From NCBI GenBank assembly GCA_020851635.1, contig JADZCJ010000013.1, positions 1 to 41,052 of the forward strand: a stretch of DNA of 41,052 nt, written 5' to 3'. Of this stretch, positions 33,277 to 41,052 are shown piece by piece. The position numbers and the translations under genes are program-made. Below the pieces are notes generated by a model. That model was not told the DNA's origin. It saw nothing but the letters and a program-made list of their open reading frames with translations, and did not search any database. The stretch comes from Anaerolineae bacterium (GTDB lineage: Bacteria > Chloroflexota > Anaerolineae > UBA4142 > SHND01). The first letter of the stretch is position 1. The number at the start of each line of letters is the position of its first letter.

Positions 33277-34959
33277 CTATCGCAGCTTGAAGATGCTCAC
33301 CGGATTCGTATCCTGATTGGGCCGAGGGATAGTGTGAATGACTGTCATCACGTCTTCAAGAGGTCGCTTTAACGCGGTAGTTTGCTGATCATCCAACGAC
33401 AGAATCACCGGAATGCCGACGCTTTGGGCGACCAATTTCAAGTAGATCGAGATGTGATCAAGCGGAGACAATTCGTGATGCGGCGGCTCCGACGAAAAGG
33501 ACGCCTCATACCGGGCAAACCGGCGCTCGATTTCACCCCTGGTTTCGACCAAATACTCTATCCGATTGGCAGCAAGATAATCCAACAGCTCTTGTTTCTC
33601 AAAAACAGGCACCATCGCCATATTCAATTTCCCATCCAGATTCATGACAATTCGCCCCGAATAGTATTGATAGATCCCCGAATTGACTGCGCCGAGTCGC
33701 GCTGTGGAAGGCAGGTTGTCTTTGATCCATAATGCTGCCTGATACATCGCGGGTTGAGTCAATGACGGAGAGGATGCCGCGCGTATATAGTTTGTGTATG
33801 GGTCAATCGTGTTGAGAAACAGGAGAGCGACCAAGAAAACGCCCACCGCAGCCCGAGCCAGAGGGCGGGGATTAGAGAGCCAGATTTTACGCGCGACAAC
33901 ACCGATCAATACGAACAGTGGGATTGCGATCCCAACGTAATATCGCGAAACATTATGTTGCAGGACATAACCATAATAAAGAATCACCAGCCCAACAAAG
34001 AGAAACATCGGAACAAACTCGAGCAATTGCGTGCGCGAAAGTGTGCGCCAGACCACAATTGCAAGCGCCAGGAGAATCACCAGCTTGATCAGGAGCGAAT
34101 TGATAAAGACAAGATTCAACGCCGGAGTAGCAAACAATATATGAAAACCGATGGTGGGAGCGAATGACTCGGCGTACGAATGCAGATAGGACAATGCTCG
34201 CGAGCTGGACGGTTGAATAGAGCCAAATTGGGTAACGTTTATATAAAAATAGGGAGCGAGCAGAATCAAAACCAGCCCGACATAGCCGGTCCACCCGGCA
34301 AGCGCGCTGTAATCCCTTGTGCGCCAGCCGTTTGCCAGCCGGCGGATGCCTTCGGTCAAGCTGATTGTGCCAAAGGCAATCAACGCGTCAAGCCGCGCCA
34401 GGATCGCAAAAACGGTCAAAACAGCGAGCCAAAGGATGCCTCTCCAGCGTGTCAAGTCCAGGTTGTAATAGGCATAGAACAAGACCGTCAAGAGCAAAAG
34501 CCCGAGCGATGTCTCCATCGCGTTTACGCTGACCCGAATGAGAAACGGATTGAGCGCAAAAAGCAGTGCGCTGAGCAGCGCGCCCTTTTCATCCGTAAAA
34601 TGGCGCGCCAAGCCATATAACGGCAGGACGACCAGCGCGTTCAGCACAGCTGTCAGGACAAGTGAAAGTGTAAAAGCCAGGTTGAGGTCATGCGGCGCAA
34701 GGACCCAGGGCAAAGCGCCAATCGTCAAAGGATACAGGGGTTGAAACCCGTTCGTCGGATTCAATCCATCGGCAGTGATGCCCATTCCCGCAACAAAGTT
34801 GCGAGAAATTGCCGCCACCATCCAGGCGTCGTCTTCCAGCAGGACCAAATGAAAAGAGAGTGGCAGTAGGGCAAATGCCAATCTGAGGAGCAAGCCAAGC
34901 GCAAACAAGAGTCCGAGCGTTCTAGACACAAATTTAGGGTCGTCGCCGAAAGAGAACAT
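33277..34959 (-). CDS. GT39-like multi-pass membrane glycosyltransferase
   Basis: The 560-residue membrane protein has about a dozen hydrophobic segments. The first outer loop carries the acidic motif LLEDDAWMVAAISRNFVAGMG followed by TNGFQPLYPLTIG, as in a subset of GT-C proteins. The C-terminal ~130 residues (from about 425) are soluble, with ALWIKDNLPSTARLGAVNSGIYQYYS, a pattern also seen at the ends of related proteins. Its start overlaps the end of the DUF2079 gene by 26 bases, so the two are translated together. Donor and acceptor are unknown; neighbours suggest a surface glycan or glycoprotein. Confidence 0.8.
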   Translation of the reverse strand: MFSFGDDPKFVSRTLGLLFALGLLLRLAFALLPLSFHLVLLEDDAWMVAAISRNFVAGMGITADGLNPTNGFQPLYPLTIGALPWVLAPHDLNLAFTLSLVLTAVLNALVVLPLYGLARHFTDEKGALLSALLFALNPFLIRVSVNAMETSLGLLLLTVLFYAYYNLDLTRWRGILWLAVLTVFAILARLDALIAFGTISLTEGIRRLANGWRTRDYSALAGWTGYVGLVLILLAPYFYINVTQFGSIQPSSSRALSYLHSYAESFAPTIGFHILFATPALNLVFINSLLIKLVILLALAIVVWRTLSRTQLLEFVPMFLFVGLVILYYGYVLQHNVSRYYVGIAIPLFVLIGVVARKIWLSNPRPLARAAVGVFLVALLFLNTIDPYTNYIRAASSPSLTQPAMYQAALWIKDNLPSTARLGAVNSGIYQYYSGRIVMNLDGKLNMAMVPVFEKQELLDYLAANRIEYLVETRGEIERRFARYEASFSSEPPHHELSPLDHISIYLKLVAQSVGIPVILSLDDQQTTALKRPLEDVMTVIHTIPRPNQDTNPVSIFKLR

Positions 34960-36436
34960 AATCCATGTCTTGTGAAATCACCTGCCAGCGCTCGTCTTGG
35001 GTCAGAGTTCGAATTGCAGTCTGTGCCTGCGTATTGGTATCCTGTCGCAAATCAACAACAATATAGTCAACAAGATTCGAGTCAAAAGGATAAGATCTAT
35101 TGCCGGGGAAAAAATATAAAGCCCGGCGTTGCGCAAGATGAGGTCCAACAAAAAGACTGGCGGCGACCGGGGCATCTGAGGGAATCAGCTGCATGATCGC
35201 CTGAATTGCAGTCTGCCGTTCCGGCGGTTCGGGACGTGAAAGCGCGCGCAGCGCGAGATTGTTCCAGGTCAGGTTGAAATAAATGCTTGCGGCGAGCAAA
35301 ATCAGAACGACGCCAACTTGAATTCTCTTGGCGTTACGCAGAGAGAGGCGCGGCAGCACGTCCGCCATGCCATAGATCGTCGCGAGATAGAACGCCCCAA
35401 TCACAAAGGGTTGATAACCATATAGCACGCTGTGCTGGACCGGTGAAACTGCCAAAAGATTCATCATCAGGTTGGGCACAGCGAAAATGAGCAACTGGGG
35501 ACGCAGCAAGGGCAAAAAGAGCAGCAACAGCAGAGACTCGTAGAGATATTTGATTTTTCCGGGCACAAGCGCATTTTGCGCCACAAACAACGGGCGCGTC
35601 ACTAGAGTGACGAACATTTCGCCGAAATTGTTCCCCAGCCAGTTATAGCCATACGCCCCGCCAATCAAGTTGCCGGGGGCATAATTTGGCAGAACAAAGC
35701 CAAAAACAAAGGCAAAATATCCGATGCCCATGGCGATTGGCGTAACGATCCAGCGCAGGGATTTGCCGGTCAGCCAACCGTAGATTCCGAACATGGGAAC
35801 GGTCAAGGCGACCTCGCTCTTGACCGAAAGCATGAGCGCGGCAAAGAGCACAAAAAGCCCAAAACGATTCTTGTCAAAAAAGTAAAAGCCAAAAAGGAAG
35901 AGCGGCAGGACGAATGAGCGCAGCTGGAACTCGTACATGTTCATCCGCGTCACGGTGACGTGAAACAGATACGACAGCGCGATGCCCAGAGCAACCCAGA
36001 CATTCATTTTTTCGCGCGCAAGCATAAAGAGGGGGATTGCCCCGCTTGCCAGCGCGAGAGATTGCAAAAACAGAAGCGTAAATGTGCCGGGAAAGAGCGC
36101 GTACGGAATTGCCAAGAGTAATTCGAACGGGACGATGCCATCGTCAAAGTCATGTCGGAGGGTTACAAACGGAGAACTCTCGAACCAGCGACCCTGTGAA
36201 GTATTCCAGATCGTCTGTTCATTCTGCGCCAAATCAAAGCCCTGCCGAAAGGTAACAAATTTGAACGAAGATGTAAAAGTATAAAACGCGACATAGGCGA
36301 AAAGAGCCAGAGCTAAAACAAAAATTGCCGTTCTCGCCGTTATTCTGTCTGAAAACCTGGCGCAAGCGGACGCGCCCGTCGCATTCTCTGACCATCGCGT
36401 GCTGGACGCGGTGGAGGGTGTCGGGTTCTTGATCAT
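34934..36436 (-). CDS. DUF2079 multi-pass membrane protein
   Basis: The 500-residue protein matches the DUF2079 pattern: an early outer loop FRQGFDLAQNEQTIWNTSQGRWFESSPFVTLRHDFDDG followed by PFELLLAIPYALFPGTFTLLFLQSLALASGAIPLFMLAREK. About ten membrane segments and a short soluble tail follow. DUF2079 proteins look like GT-C glycosyltransferases, but their reaction is not established. ATG 36436 (MIKNPTP) is preferred to the GTG five codons upstream. The start of the GT39-like gene lies inside its 3' end. It is the first gene of the minus-strand surface cluster. Confidence 0.85.
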   Translation of the reverse strand: MIKNPTPSTASSTRWSENATGASACARFSDRITARTAIFVLALALFAYVAFYTFTSSFKFVTFRQGFDLAQNEQTIWNTSQGRWFESSPFVTLRHDFDDGIVPFELLLAIPYALFPGTFTLLFLQSLALASGAIPLFMLAREKMNVWVALGIALSYLFHVTVTRMNMYEFQLRSFVLPLFLFGFYFFDKNRFGLFVLFAALMLSVKSEVALTVPMFGIYGWLTGKSLRWIVTPIAMGIGYFAFVFGFVLPNYAPGNLIGGAYGYNWLGNNFGEMFVTLVTRPLFVAQNALVPGKIKYLYESLLLLLFLPLLRPQLLIFAVPNLMMNLLAVSPVQHSVLYGYQPFVIGAFYLATIYGMADVLPRLSLRNAKRIQVGVVLILLAASIYFNLTWNNLALRALSRPEPPERQTAIQAIMQLIPSDAPVAASLFVGPHLAQRRALYFFPGNRSYPFDSNLVDYIVVDLRQDTNTQAQTAIRTLTQDERWQVISQDMDYVLFRRRP

Positions 36437-36517
36437 GATTGCGCCGCCCACAATACCGGGCAGCCGCGCCGATTTTAGCGGAAAAGGAGGTATCGGACAA
36501 ATCGCAAAATGCCCAAG

Positions 36518-37603
36518 TCAGCAAGAATAAAGTTCAAAGTCGTTGACGCACGGGTTGCCGCGCGCGAGCCACATTTGGCGGGTCGTCAGGTCAATGAGGG
36601 TCGAAAAGACCGTGACGCTTTGTCCCGCGTGTTTGCACACGCTCCACGGCGCATACACATGGTCGCGCACAAACCTCTGGCAAATTTCAAAATCAATCAC
36701 GCCGTGATATTTGCGGGCATAATCCAGGGCGCGCGCACAGCGCGATGCGGACATGGCGATATTCTCCGGGTCCGCCTCAAAGACAAGCATTTCTGGGTCG
36801 AGATAGTGATTGGTGTGCGCGACGACGCCGCCCGTTTCGCTGCTCCACGTGAGCGCGACGGCGCCGGCGGAACCCTCGACGTTTACGATGCGTCCATCGC
36901 CCGACGAAATGATGTTGTTGTAGCTCGAGGCGCGTTCGGGCAGCAGAGCGGACGCAAGCGCGCGGTCAAGATCGGTCTGCACCAGGATATCGCGCACGAT
37001 ATACAGACGGGGGACGCCGATGCGCGAGTCGTTGGCGTTCAACTGGTTGCCCGTCAGGCCAAGTCCCGCGCTGTTCATGCCCACGCTGATAAAGATGCCT
37101 CCGACGGTCACGCCAAGAATTTCCGGCTCGCCATCTACGCGGAAACGTGTGACAAAGAGCTGGTCCGCGGCGCTGATTCCGAGGTCATTGTTGTGGGCGA
37201 GCCAAATGTGCCCGTCGCGCGTGGCGGGCGGGGCGGCGGCAAGGTCGGAACAGCCCTTGCCGCGCTCGGTTGCCAAATTCAAGTCGGGCGCACGCGCCGG
37301 GTCGCCGGAGCTGCGCACCTCATCGTACAGCAGTTCCTCGACTCCCAACAGAAACAAATCGTCGAACGGGATTTCCGCGCCGGTTGCGCAGCCCTGCAAT
37401 TCGAGCATGACTTTTGGCAGATGAATCTGTGTTTTCTCTTGAAAGGGGCGGCTCTCTTGCAACAGCGTCTCCCACCGCTCCCCGTATTCGGAGAGAGCTT
37501 GGCGATGCATGTCATGAATGGCGTCGCGCGCGGCGACACCAATCCGGCGCCCAACCTCGTATGGGCTCCCGCGCGTTTCAATGACTGGAATAGGTCCCGG
37601 CAT
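36518..37603 (-). CDS. C45-type acyltransferase/peptidase-like hydrolase
   Basis: The 361-residue protein resembles the C45 family (isopenicillin-N acyltransferase type), N-terminal-nucleophile hydrolases that act on amide bonds. The N-terminal part has ETRGSPYEVGRRIGVAARDAI. The likely nucleophile is the Cys in ERGKGCSDLAA near residue 117, where self-cleavage between Gly and Cys would free it. HIWLAHNNDLGI and VGMNSAGLGLTGNQL follow as in the family, with HTNHYLDP near residue 255. No signal peptide is seen. A terminator separates it from the polymer-forming-like gene upstream, so it is transcribed on its own or with the DUF2079 gene. The substrate is unknown; amide-bond hydrolysis of acylated amines or peptides is plausible. 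Confidence 0.88.
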   Translation of the reverse strand: MPGPIPVIETRGSPYEVGRRIGVAARDAIHDMHRQALSEYGERWETLLQESRPFQEKTQIHLPKVMLELQGCATGAEIPFDDLFLLGVEELLYDEVRSSGDPARAPDLNLATERGKGCSDLAAAPPATRDGHIWLAHNNDLGISAADQLFVTRFRVDGEPEILGVTVGGIFISVGMNSAGLGLTGNQLNANDSRIGVPRLYIVRDILVQTDLDRALASALLPERASSYNNIISSGDGRIVNVEGSAGAVALTWSSETGGVVAHTNHYLDPEMLVFEADPENIAMSASRCARALDYARKYHGVIDFEICQRFVRDHVYAPWSVCKHAGQSVTVFSTLIDLTTRQMWLARGNPCVNDFELYSC

Positions 37604-37623
37604 GGTTCAGGATATCAATACAT

Positions 37624-37658
37624 CAAAAGCCGCCGAGAGTCCAGGACTCCGGCGGCTT
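37624..37658 (-). terminator. Terminator of the second ECF sigma operon
   Basis: On the minus strand AAGCCGCCG (37658-37650) pairs with CGGCGGCTT (37635-37627), with extra inner pairing AGT/ACT, and TTTTG follows. It lies three bases past the stop of the gene at 37662. Confidence 0.78.
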
Positions 37659-37661
37659 GGC

Positions 37662-38870
37662 TCAGCCAATGGGTTTCGAGCCGCCCATGTCGGTTGGCGG
37701 CGAATCCGGCAAAGGGGTGTCGGCGGGCGGAGCTGCGGAGGGCGGGACCTCGAGCGCAGAGGGAGTAGACGTCTCGCGCGCTTGTGCCTGCCGTGCCCTG
37801 TCCTCCCATGCAGCCACGTCCACAGCACTCGGCGTGTAGGCGCCGGGAACATTCGGACCTGCTCCCGCCGCAGCAGAAATAGGAGTCATCATCATGCCGG
37901 GCGCAGGAGGATATGCGCGTGTGCCAAAACGCGTCAGCACGATTGCGCCGATGCCCAAAAGCCCGCCGACGAATGATACGAGCCAGCCAACAAACCAGAT
38001 TTGACTTAGAAGCGTGAGGATGATGACGCCGACAATTACGGCGACCACCGGCAGCACGTCACGCGCCTTGAATGCCTGCAGAATCTTTTCGCCGGTCATG
38101 TAGCCGATTGCAATCCAACCAAAAAGCCATGCCACAAATGCTGCCAGTCCCAGAATCAAGGCGACCGGGATTCCGATGAGTGTGATGATGAGAAGCACCA
38201 TCAGAATCGGCAAGACAATATACGTCAAGCAGCCGACGCCTGCCACGTTCAGAGGTTTGGCTTGGACGGCGTTGCCGACGCGGCGAGTGGGTTCGGGAGC
38301 AAAGATCACCACCAGCGCGCCCAGAGCTGCAAAGGCGAGTGCGGTGATGAATCCTCCAACGAGATTCCAGCCAAAATCAAAGACGTTTGAAAAGGGACCG
38401 ACAGGCGCGGCAGGGGCGATTGGCGCGATTGGCGCAACGGGGCGAATCAGCGTCCCAAAATCACGTCCAACCCCGTTGATCCCACCCTGCACGACGGCTC
38501 CCGGTGCGCGGCTCACATTCCCGCCGAAATGCGTGATTTCGCCGTTGACAACGGCGGTCTCGGCAAGAGAAATATTTCCGCCAAAACTCGCGATGTTGCC
38601 GCCGACGGCGCCTGCAATCGCAACATTGCCACCAAACGCGGCAAGGTCGCCGCTGACAGTCGCCCCTTGCTCGATGCTGACATTGCAACCCAACGAGAGC
38701 AAACTCTCGACAGTGTCGCCTGCGCTCAACGTTATGTTATCACCGGCGCAGAGTCGTCCGGGACCGAGCTGGTGCGACGCCGCCCGGGCAGGGGTGGCGC
38801 CAAACAATCCGAGCGCCAGGACAATCAGCGCCACCGCGAAAAATTTGCGGGGCAAAAGGAATTTTGACAT
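37662..38870 (-). CDS. Membrane protein with polymer-forming (bactofilin-like) repeat domain
   Basis: The 402-residue protein has a signal-like hydrophobic start (FFAVALIVLALGLFGATPARA). A right-handed beta-helix-like domain at about 35-125 is built of short repeats (VSGDLAAFGGNVAIAGAVGGNIASF), as in bactofilins and the polymer-forming DUF583 family. Four to five membrane segments follow (about 160-330), including ILMVLLIITLIGIPVALILGLAAFVAWLFGW, and a Pro/Ala-rich tail. The repeat domain would face outside, unlike the cytoplasmic bactofilins. ATG 38870 is chosen for the signal sequence and a GGAG seven bases upstream; an in-frame extension to 38933 overlaps the anti-sigma gene. It lies 14 bases after that gene, so it is part of the same operon. 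Confidence 0.78.
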   Translation of the reverse strand: MSKFLLPRKFFAVALIVLALGLFGATPARAASHQLGPGRLCAGDNITLSAGDTVESLLSLGCNVSIEQGATVSGDLAAFGGNVAIAGAVGGNIASFGGNISLAETAVVNGEITHFGGNVSRAPGAVVQGGINGVGRDFGTLIRPVAPIAPIAPAAPVGPFSNVFDFGWNLVGGFITALAFAALGALVVIFAPEPTRRVGNAVQAKPLNVAGVGCLTYIVLPILMVLLIITLIGIPVALILGLAAFVAWLFGWIAIGYMTGEKILQAFKARDVLPVVAVIVGVIILTLLSQIWFVGWLVSFVGGLLGIGAIVLTRFGTRAYPPAPGMMMTPISAAAGAGPNVPGAYTPSAVDVAAWEDRARQAQARETSTPSALEVPPSAAPPADTPLPDSPPTDMGGSKPIG

Positions 38871-38884
38871 GCTCGTACTCCGAA

Positions 38885-39397
38885 TTACTTGATGTTGTGA
38901 GAAGGGACCCAGCTGCCGCTGACGCGCGCCCACAGCACGGTGAGCGCCAAAACAATCAGCGCATACAGCAACAGGGGACCATGCCCGACAAATTGAATCA
39001 GCGCAAACAAAAAAACAATAGCCAGTGGAATGACAAGAACCAGCGCGCTGACAAGTTCAATCGCCGTGTTGACCAGCGCGCCCGCATTAGCCAAGAACCA
39101 AAAGAGCGCGGCGAAGGACCCTAAAAAAAAGAGCAAGAGGGTCAAAAGCCATTGGATTCGCGAGCGGTGTTTTTCATACGCTTCGACGCGCGCCAGGACA
39201 CGCAGGGGAAAACCCTCATCGGGCAAGACCATACCGGTGCGCTTGAGCAACGCATCAAATTCACGCAAGCCGTCGGCGGCAACGCGGATGGCGAGGGAAT
39301 TTTGCATCGCCGCATCCACCAGCGCTTGTTCCGGTGCGGTCAACGGCTCATCAATGGATTTGGCGATCAGTTCGATAATTCGTTCGTTATCCTGCAT
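38885..39397 (-). CDS. Probable membrane anti-sigma factor
   Basis: The 170-residue protein has an N-terminal helical cytoplasmic part (about 1-80, [28 protein letters not shown]) that resembles anti-sigma domains, including a spacing like [16 protein letters not shown] in ZAS-type factors but without zinc ligands. Three to four membrane segments follow ([58 protein letters not shown]). It starts inside the 3' end of the sigma gene (11-base overlap), the usual position of a cognate anti-sigma factor. ATG 39397 is preferred to the in-frame extension at 39424, which overlaps the sigma gene further. The role is inferred from location and topology. Confidence 0.7.
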   Translation of the reverse strand: MQDNERIIELIAKSIDEPLTAPEQALVDAAMQNSLAIRVAADGLREFDALLKRTGMVLPDEGFPLRVLARVEAYEKHRSRIQWLLTLLLFFLGSFAALFWFLANAGALVNTAIELVSALVLVIPLAIVFLFALIQFVGHGPLLLYALIVLALTVLWARVSGSWVPSHNIK

Positions 39398-39971
39398 GAC
39401 GCAGCTCCAGGCGGGGATTGCCATTTGCGGCGGCAGTCAGGTGTTTGCCGAGCATTTGGCGGGCGCGAAATAATTTGACTTTGACGGTGCCCACATTATC
39501 GCCGGTGATTTGCGAGATTTCTTCCAGCGACATTTCGTTCCAGTATTTCAAGACCAACACCATCCGATATTGAGGGGATAATTTCAAAAGCCCTCTTTGA
39601 ATTTCCTGATCGCGTTCGTTCGCCAGCGCGCTTGCTTCGGGTGACGGGAGGTCCGAGATCAGCGAAGGGGCGGATTCGTCCCAACGGGGGTCGTCGAATG
39701 AGAGCCACTGGAATTTCCGGCGGCGCAGCCGGTCAATGCAATAATGCGCGGCGACGGACAAAAGCCAGGTGCTAAAGCTCTGGTTGGTGTCGTAGGTCTT
39801 GAGTTGGGCATAGGCGCGGAGGAACGTCTCTTGAGCGGCATCCTCTGCGTCATTGCGATTGCCCAGCATCCGATAGGAGAGGTTAAAGACAGGTGTTTGG
39901 AACTCTGCCACAATTTGGGCGAACGCTGCCTTGTTCCCCGCTTGTGCGGCAGTGATAATCTGTTGTTCCAT
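39387..39971 (-). CDS. ECF-type RNA polymerase sigma factor
   Basis: The 194-residue protein has ECF sigma layout. Region 2 covers about 20-90 ([49 protein letters not shown]). Region 4 covers about 125-180 ([40 protein letters not shown]). It is followed by a membrane anti-sigma candidate (overlapping 11 bases) and a polymer-forming-like membrane protein, which suggests control of cell-envelope functions. Two 9-base direct repeats lie about 100-125 bases upstream. It is clearly different in sequence from the sigma factor at 1422-2054. Confidence 0.94.
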   Translation of the reverse strand: MEQQIITAAQAGNKAAFAQIVAEFQTPVFNLSYRMLGNRNDAEDAAQETFLRAYAQLKTYDTNQSFSTWLLSVAAHYCIDRLRRRKFQWLSFDDPRWDESAPSLISDLPSPEASALANERDQEIQRGLLKLSPQYRMVLVLKYWNEMSLEEISQITGDNVGTVKVKLFRARQMLGKHLTAAANGNPRLELRHAG

Positions 39972-40073
39972 GCGGCTGGCAGTGCCTCAACATAGATGGC
40001 AGAGGTCAACGCGACCTACCCCCTAATGCCGTGACACCGGGTTCCGGTACCAAATACGGGATTGACAACAAAC

Positions 40074-40094
40074 GGTTACAGGTAAGGTTACAGG
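40074..40094. repeat. 9-base direct repeat upstream of the second sigma gene
   Basis: GGTTACAGG occurs at 40074-40082 and 40086-40094, a centre distance of 12 bases, in the gap between the phosphodiesterase stop and the sigma start. The spacing is near one helical turn, so it could be a binding site of a regulator of the sigma operon. Confidence 0.45.
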
Positions 40095-40124
40095 AAAATG
40101 GGGGAAAATCAAGGAGGCGTAATC

Positions 40125-40901
40125 CTACACCCAACCGAGCAAAGCCAGAGCGCGTTTGGTGAGGGCGGGATGGTTGGTGAGGAGGACGGGCGCGCCGATT
40201 CGGCGGTAGAATCTCAGGCGCGGCTCGGGTTCGGGGTCGAGGGGACAGGCGATGCGCTTGCGGCGGCGCGCCCAAACAAAATAAAGAGGGTTGAGGTAGA
40301 GCAGCAGATAAAGTGGTCCCATCAATTCCGTGTCATACAGCGGAAACGGGTTCTTGAGGGTGATGATGCCGATGGGGAGTTGGGGCGCGAGGTGTTTGCA
40401 GGCGCGGACCCGGGCGCCGTTGAACGAGAGCAGGGCAGTGCGGTCCAAAGCGCCGCCCCGCGCAAGCGTCTCTATCAACAGTTCGCCACCCGCCCGCTCG
40501 ACAAAGCGGTCATCTTTGAGTTCCAACGCGATGGGGACGTTCATCGCGGTAGTTGCTTGCAAAAATTCGGCGAGCGTGGGAATCTCACCGTCGCCGAGGA
40601 CCTGGGGTTTGCCAAATGACCGGACGACGCGATACTTTTTGATCTCGCGCAGGGTCATTTCCGCAACTGCGCCCCTGCCGGTGGTCGTGCGGTCCAGCGT
40701 CGCGTCGTGCATCAGGATAATTTCATCATCGCGGGTGAATCGAATGTCGCATTCGAGGACGTCCGCGCCCTGTTCGAGCGCGCGCCGAAACGCCTCCAGC
40801 GTATTCTCCGGCAGTTCGTTTGACGAACCGCGATGCGCCATCAGCAAAGGCGGCGCACCGCGCGGGCGTTCGAGGACGGTCTGCCAGTTGAGTGGAGGCA
40901 T
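40125..40901 (-). CDS. Glycerophosphodiester phosphodiesterase
   Basis: This TIM-barrel enzyme hydrolyses glycerophosphodiesters to glycerol-3-phosphate and an alcohol. The 258 residues match the family length for single-domain forms. Visible motifs are the catalytic MAHRGSS near residue 22, PENTLEAFRRAL, the metal ligands in LECDIRFTRDDEIILMHDATLDRTT, then IPTLAEFL and IALELKDD. The C-terminal part includes PVLLTNHP, the usual late-strand region. There is no signal peptide, so it acts in the cytoplasm. It lies about 150 bases upstream of the ECF sigma operon on the same strand; co-transcription is possible but not shown. Confidence 0.93.
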   Translation of the reverse strand: MPPLNWQTVLERPRGAPPLLMAHRGSSNELPENTLEAFRRALEQGADVLECDIRFTRDDEIILMHDATLDRTTTGRGAVAEMTLREIKKYRVVRSFGKPQVLGDGEIPTLAEFLQATTAMNVPIALELKDDRFVERAGGELLIETLARGGALDRTALLSFNGARVRACKHLAPQLPIGIITLKNPFPLYDTELMGPLYLLLYLNPLYFVWARRRKRIACPLDPEPEPRLRFYRRIGAPVLLTNHPALTKRALALLGWV

Positions 40902-40980
40902 ATTTCAGCGCGATGTGGTGCCTATTGCATCATTAACAAAGTATTTGTGAGAACATCGAGATGGTGCTATGGTGTGCGGT

Positions 40981-41052
40981 ATGCTACCACCACTCTTTGT
41001 CCGAGCACTCACCCGCGCCGAGCGCAAGGCGCTGAAAAAGGGCTTGCGCTAC
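40981..41052 (+). CDS. Start of a probable IS630-type transposase (cut by window edge)
   Basis: The frame from ATG 40981 to the window end encodes 24 residues (VRALTRAERKALKKGLRY in its main part). This resembles the start of helix-turn-helix transposases of the IS630 group, which open with a similar LTxxERxALxxGLR stretch before the DNA-binding helix. A candidate promoter lies just upstream: TTGTGA (40945-40950), 17 bases, then TATGGT (40968-40973). Its gap to the ATG (seven bases) would make a leaderless transcript. No terminal inverted repeat can be established without the other end. With only 24 codons, this is a tentative reading. Confidence 0.4.
   Translation, partial: MLPPLFVRALTRAERKALKKGLRY

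Noticed and set aside
36509-37768. 419-codon plus-strand frame opposite the C45-type gene
   Set aside because: It runs through a terminator hairpin and has no motif; the minus-strand protein is clearly a C45 family member.

Overview
The window reads as a chromosomal segment from a GC-rich, free-living bacterium, most likely a member of the Chloroflexota (Anaerolineae-like). That placement is inference from gene style, with no marker gene behind it. The hints are two ECF sigma/anti-sigma modules, one with an SH3 sensor, secreted beta-propeller proteins with Thr/Pro-rich stalks, several GT-C type membrane glycosyltransferases, a DUF2079 protein, an MrfA-type helicase, and many genes without a Shine-Dalgarno sequence. 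No phage, plasmid or CRISPR signature is present. Mobile or decayed DNA is limited to a radical SAM remnant, a truncated nucleotidyltransferase and the first codons of a probable IS630-type transposase at the right edge.

Layout. 1-2054 (minus): ECF sigma factor and a membrane anti-sigma-like protein with an extracytoplasmic SH3 domain, closed by a strong terminator. 2170-2292: promoter and tRNA-Leu(CAA). 2479-6468 (plus): a membrane-anchored protein of unknown function and a 959-residue protein with four cyclic-nucleotide-binding-like domains, one membrane segment and an outer domain, closed by a terminator. 6470-6870 has no gene but carries a run of strong hairpins ending in a terminator-like element, a candidate structured RNA. 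6873-8579: ribonuclease Z and a divergent PlsY-like acyltransferase, then a terminator. 8685-9023: radical SAM gene remnant. 9088-12443: a multi-pass GAF sensor with a C-terminal HTH-like domain and a PKD/glycosidase lipoprotein.

12459-24233 (plus) is mostly housekeeping and metabolism. It starts with hairpin repeats and a promoter, then an ATP-grasp enzyme, a coupled 107-residue protein, a GT39-like membrane protein, a TrmH/SpoU rRNA methyltransferase, an M32 carboxypeptidase, RsmI, a CBS-domain cystathionine beta-synthase/cysteine synthase, a RibD-C reductase, a truncated nucleotidyltransferase and a DEAD/DUF1998 helicase.

24289-40901 is all minus strand. A GlcG/HbpS-like protein comes first. 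A cell-surface cluster follows (24841-36436), with two secreted beta-propeller proteins, a flippase, a GT4 transferase, two GT39-like proteins and a DUF2079 protein. These could together build and display a glycan or glycosylate secreted proteins. Beyond it lie a C45 acyltransferase-like hydrolase, a second ECF module (sigma, membrane anti-sigma, polymer-forming-like membrane protein) and a glycerophosphodiester phosphodiesterase. The plus-strand transposase fragment starts at 40981.

The most distinctive items are the envelope-signalling proteins (two ECF modules, the four-CNB transmembrane protein, the GAF/HTH membrane sensor), the ATP-grasp/107-residue pair, the surface-glycan cluster and the hairpin-rich intergenic region. 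All functional assignments come from reading translated motifs; no database search was possible.
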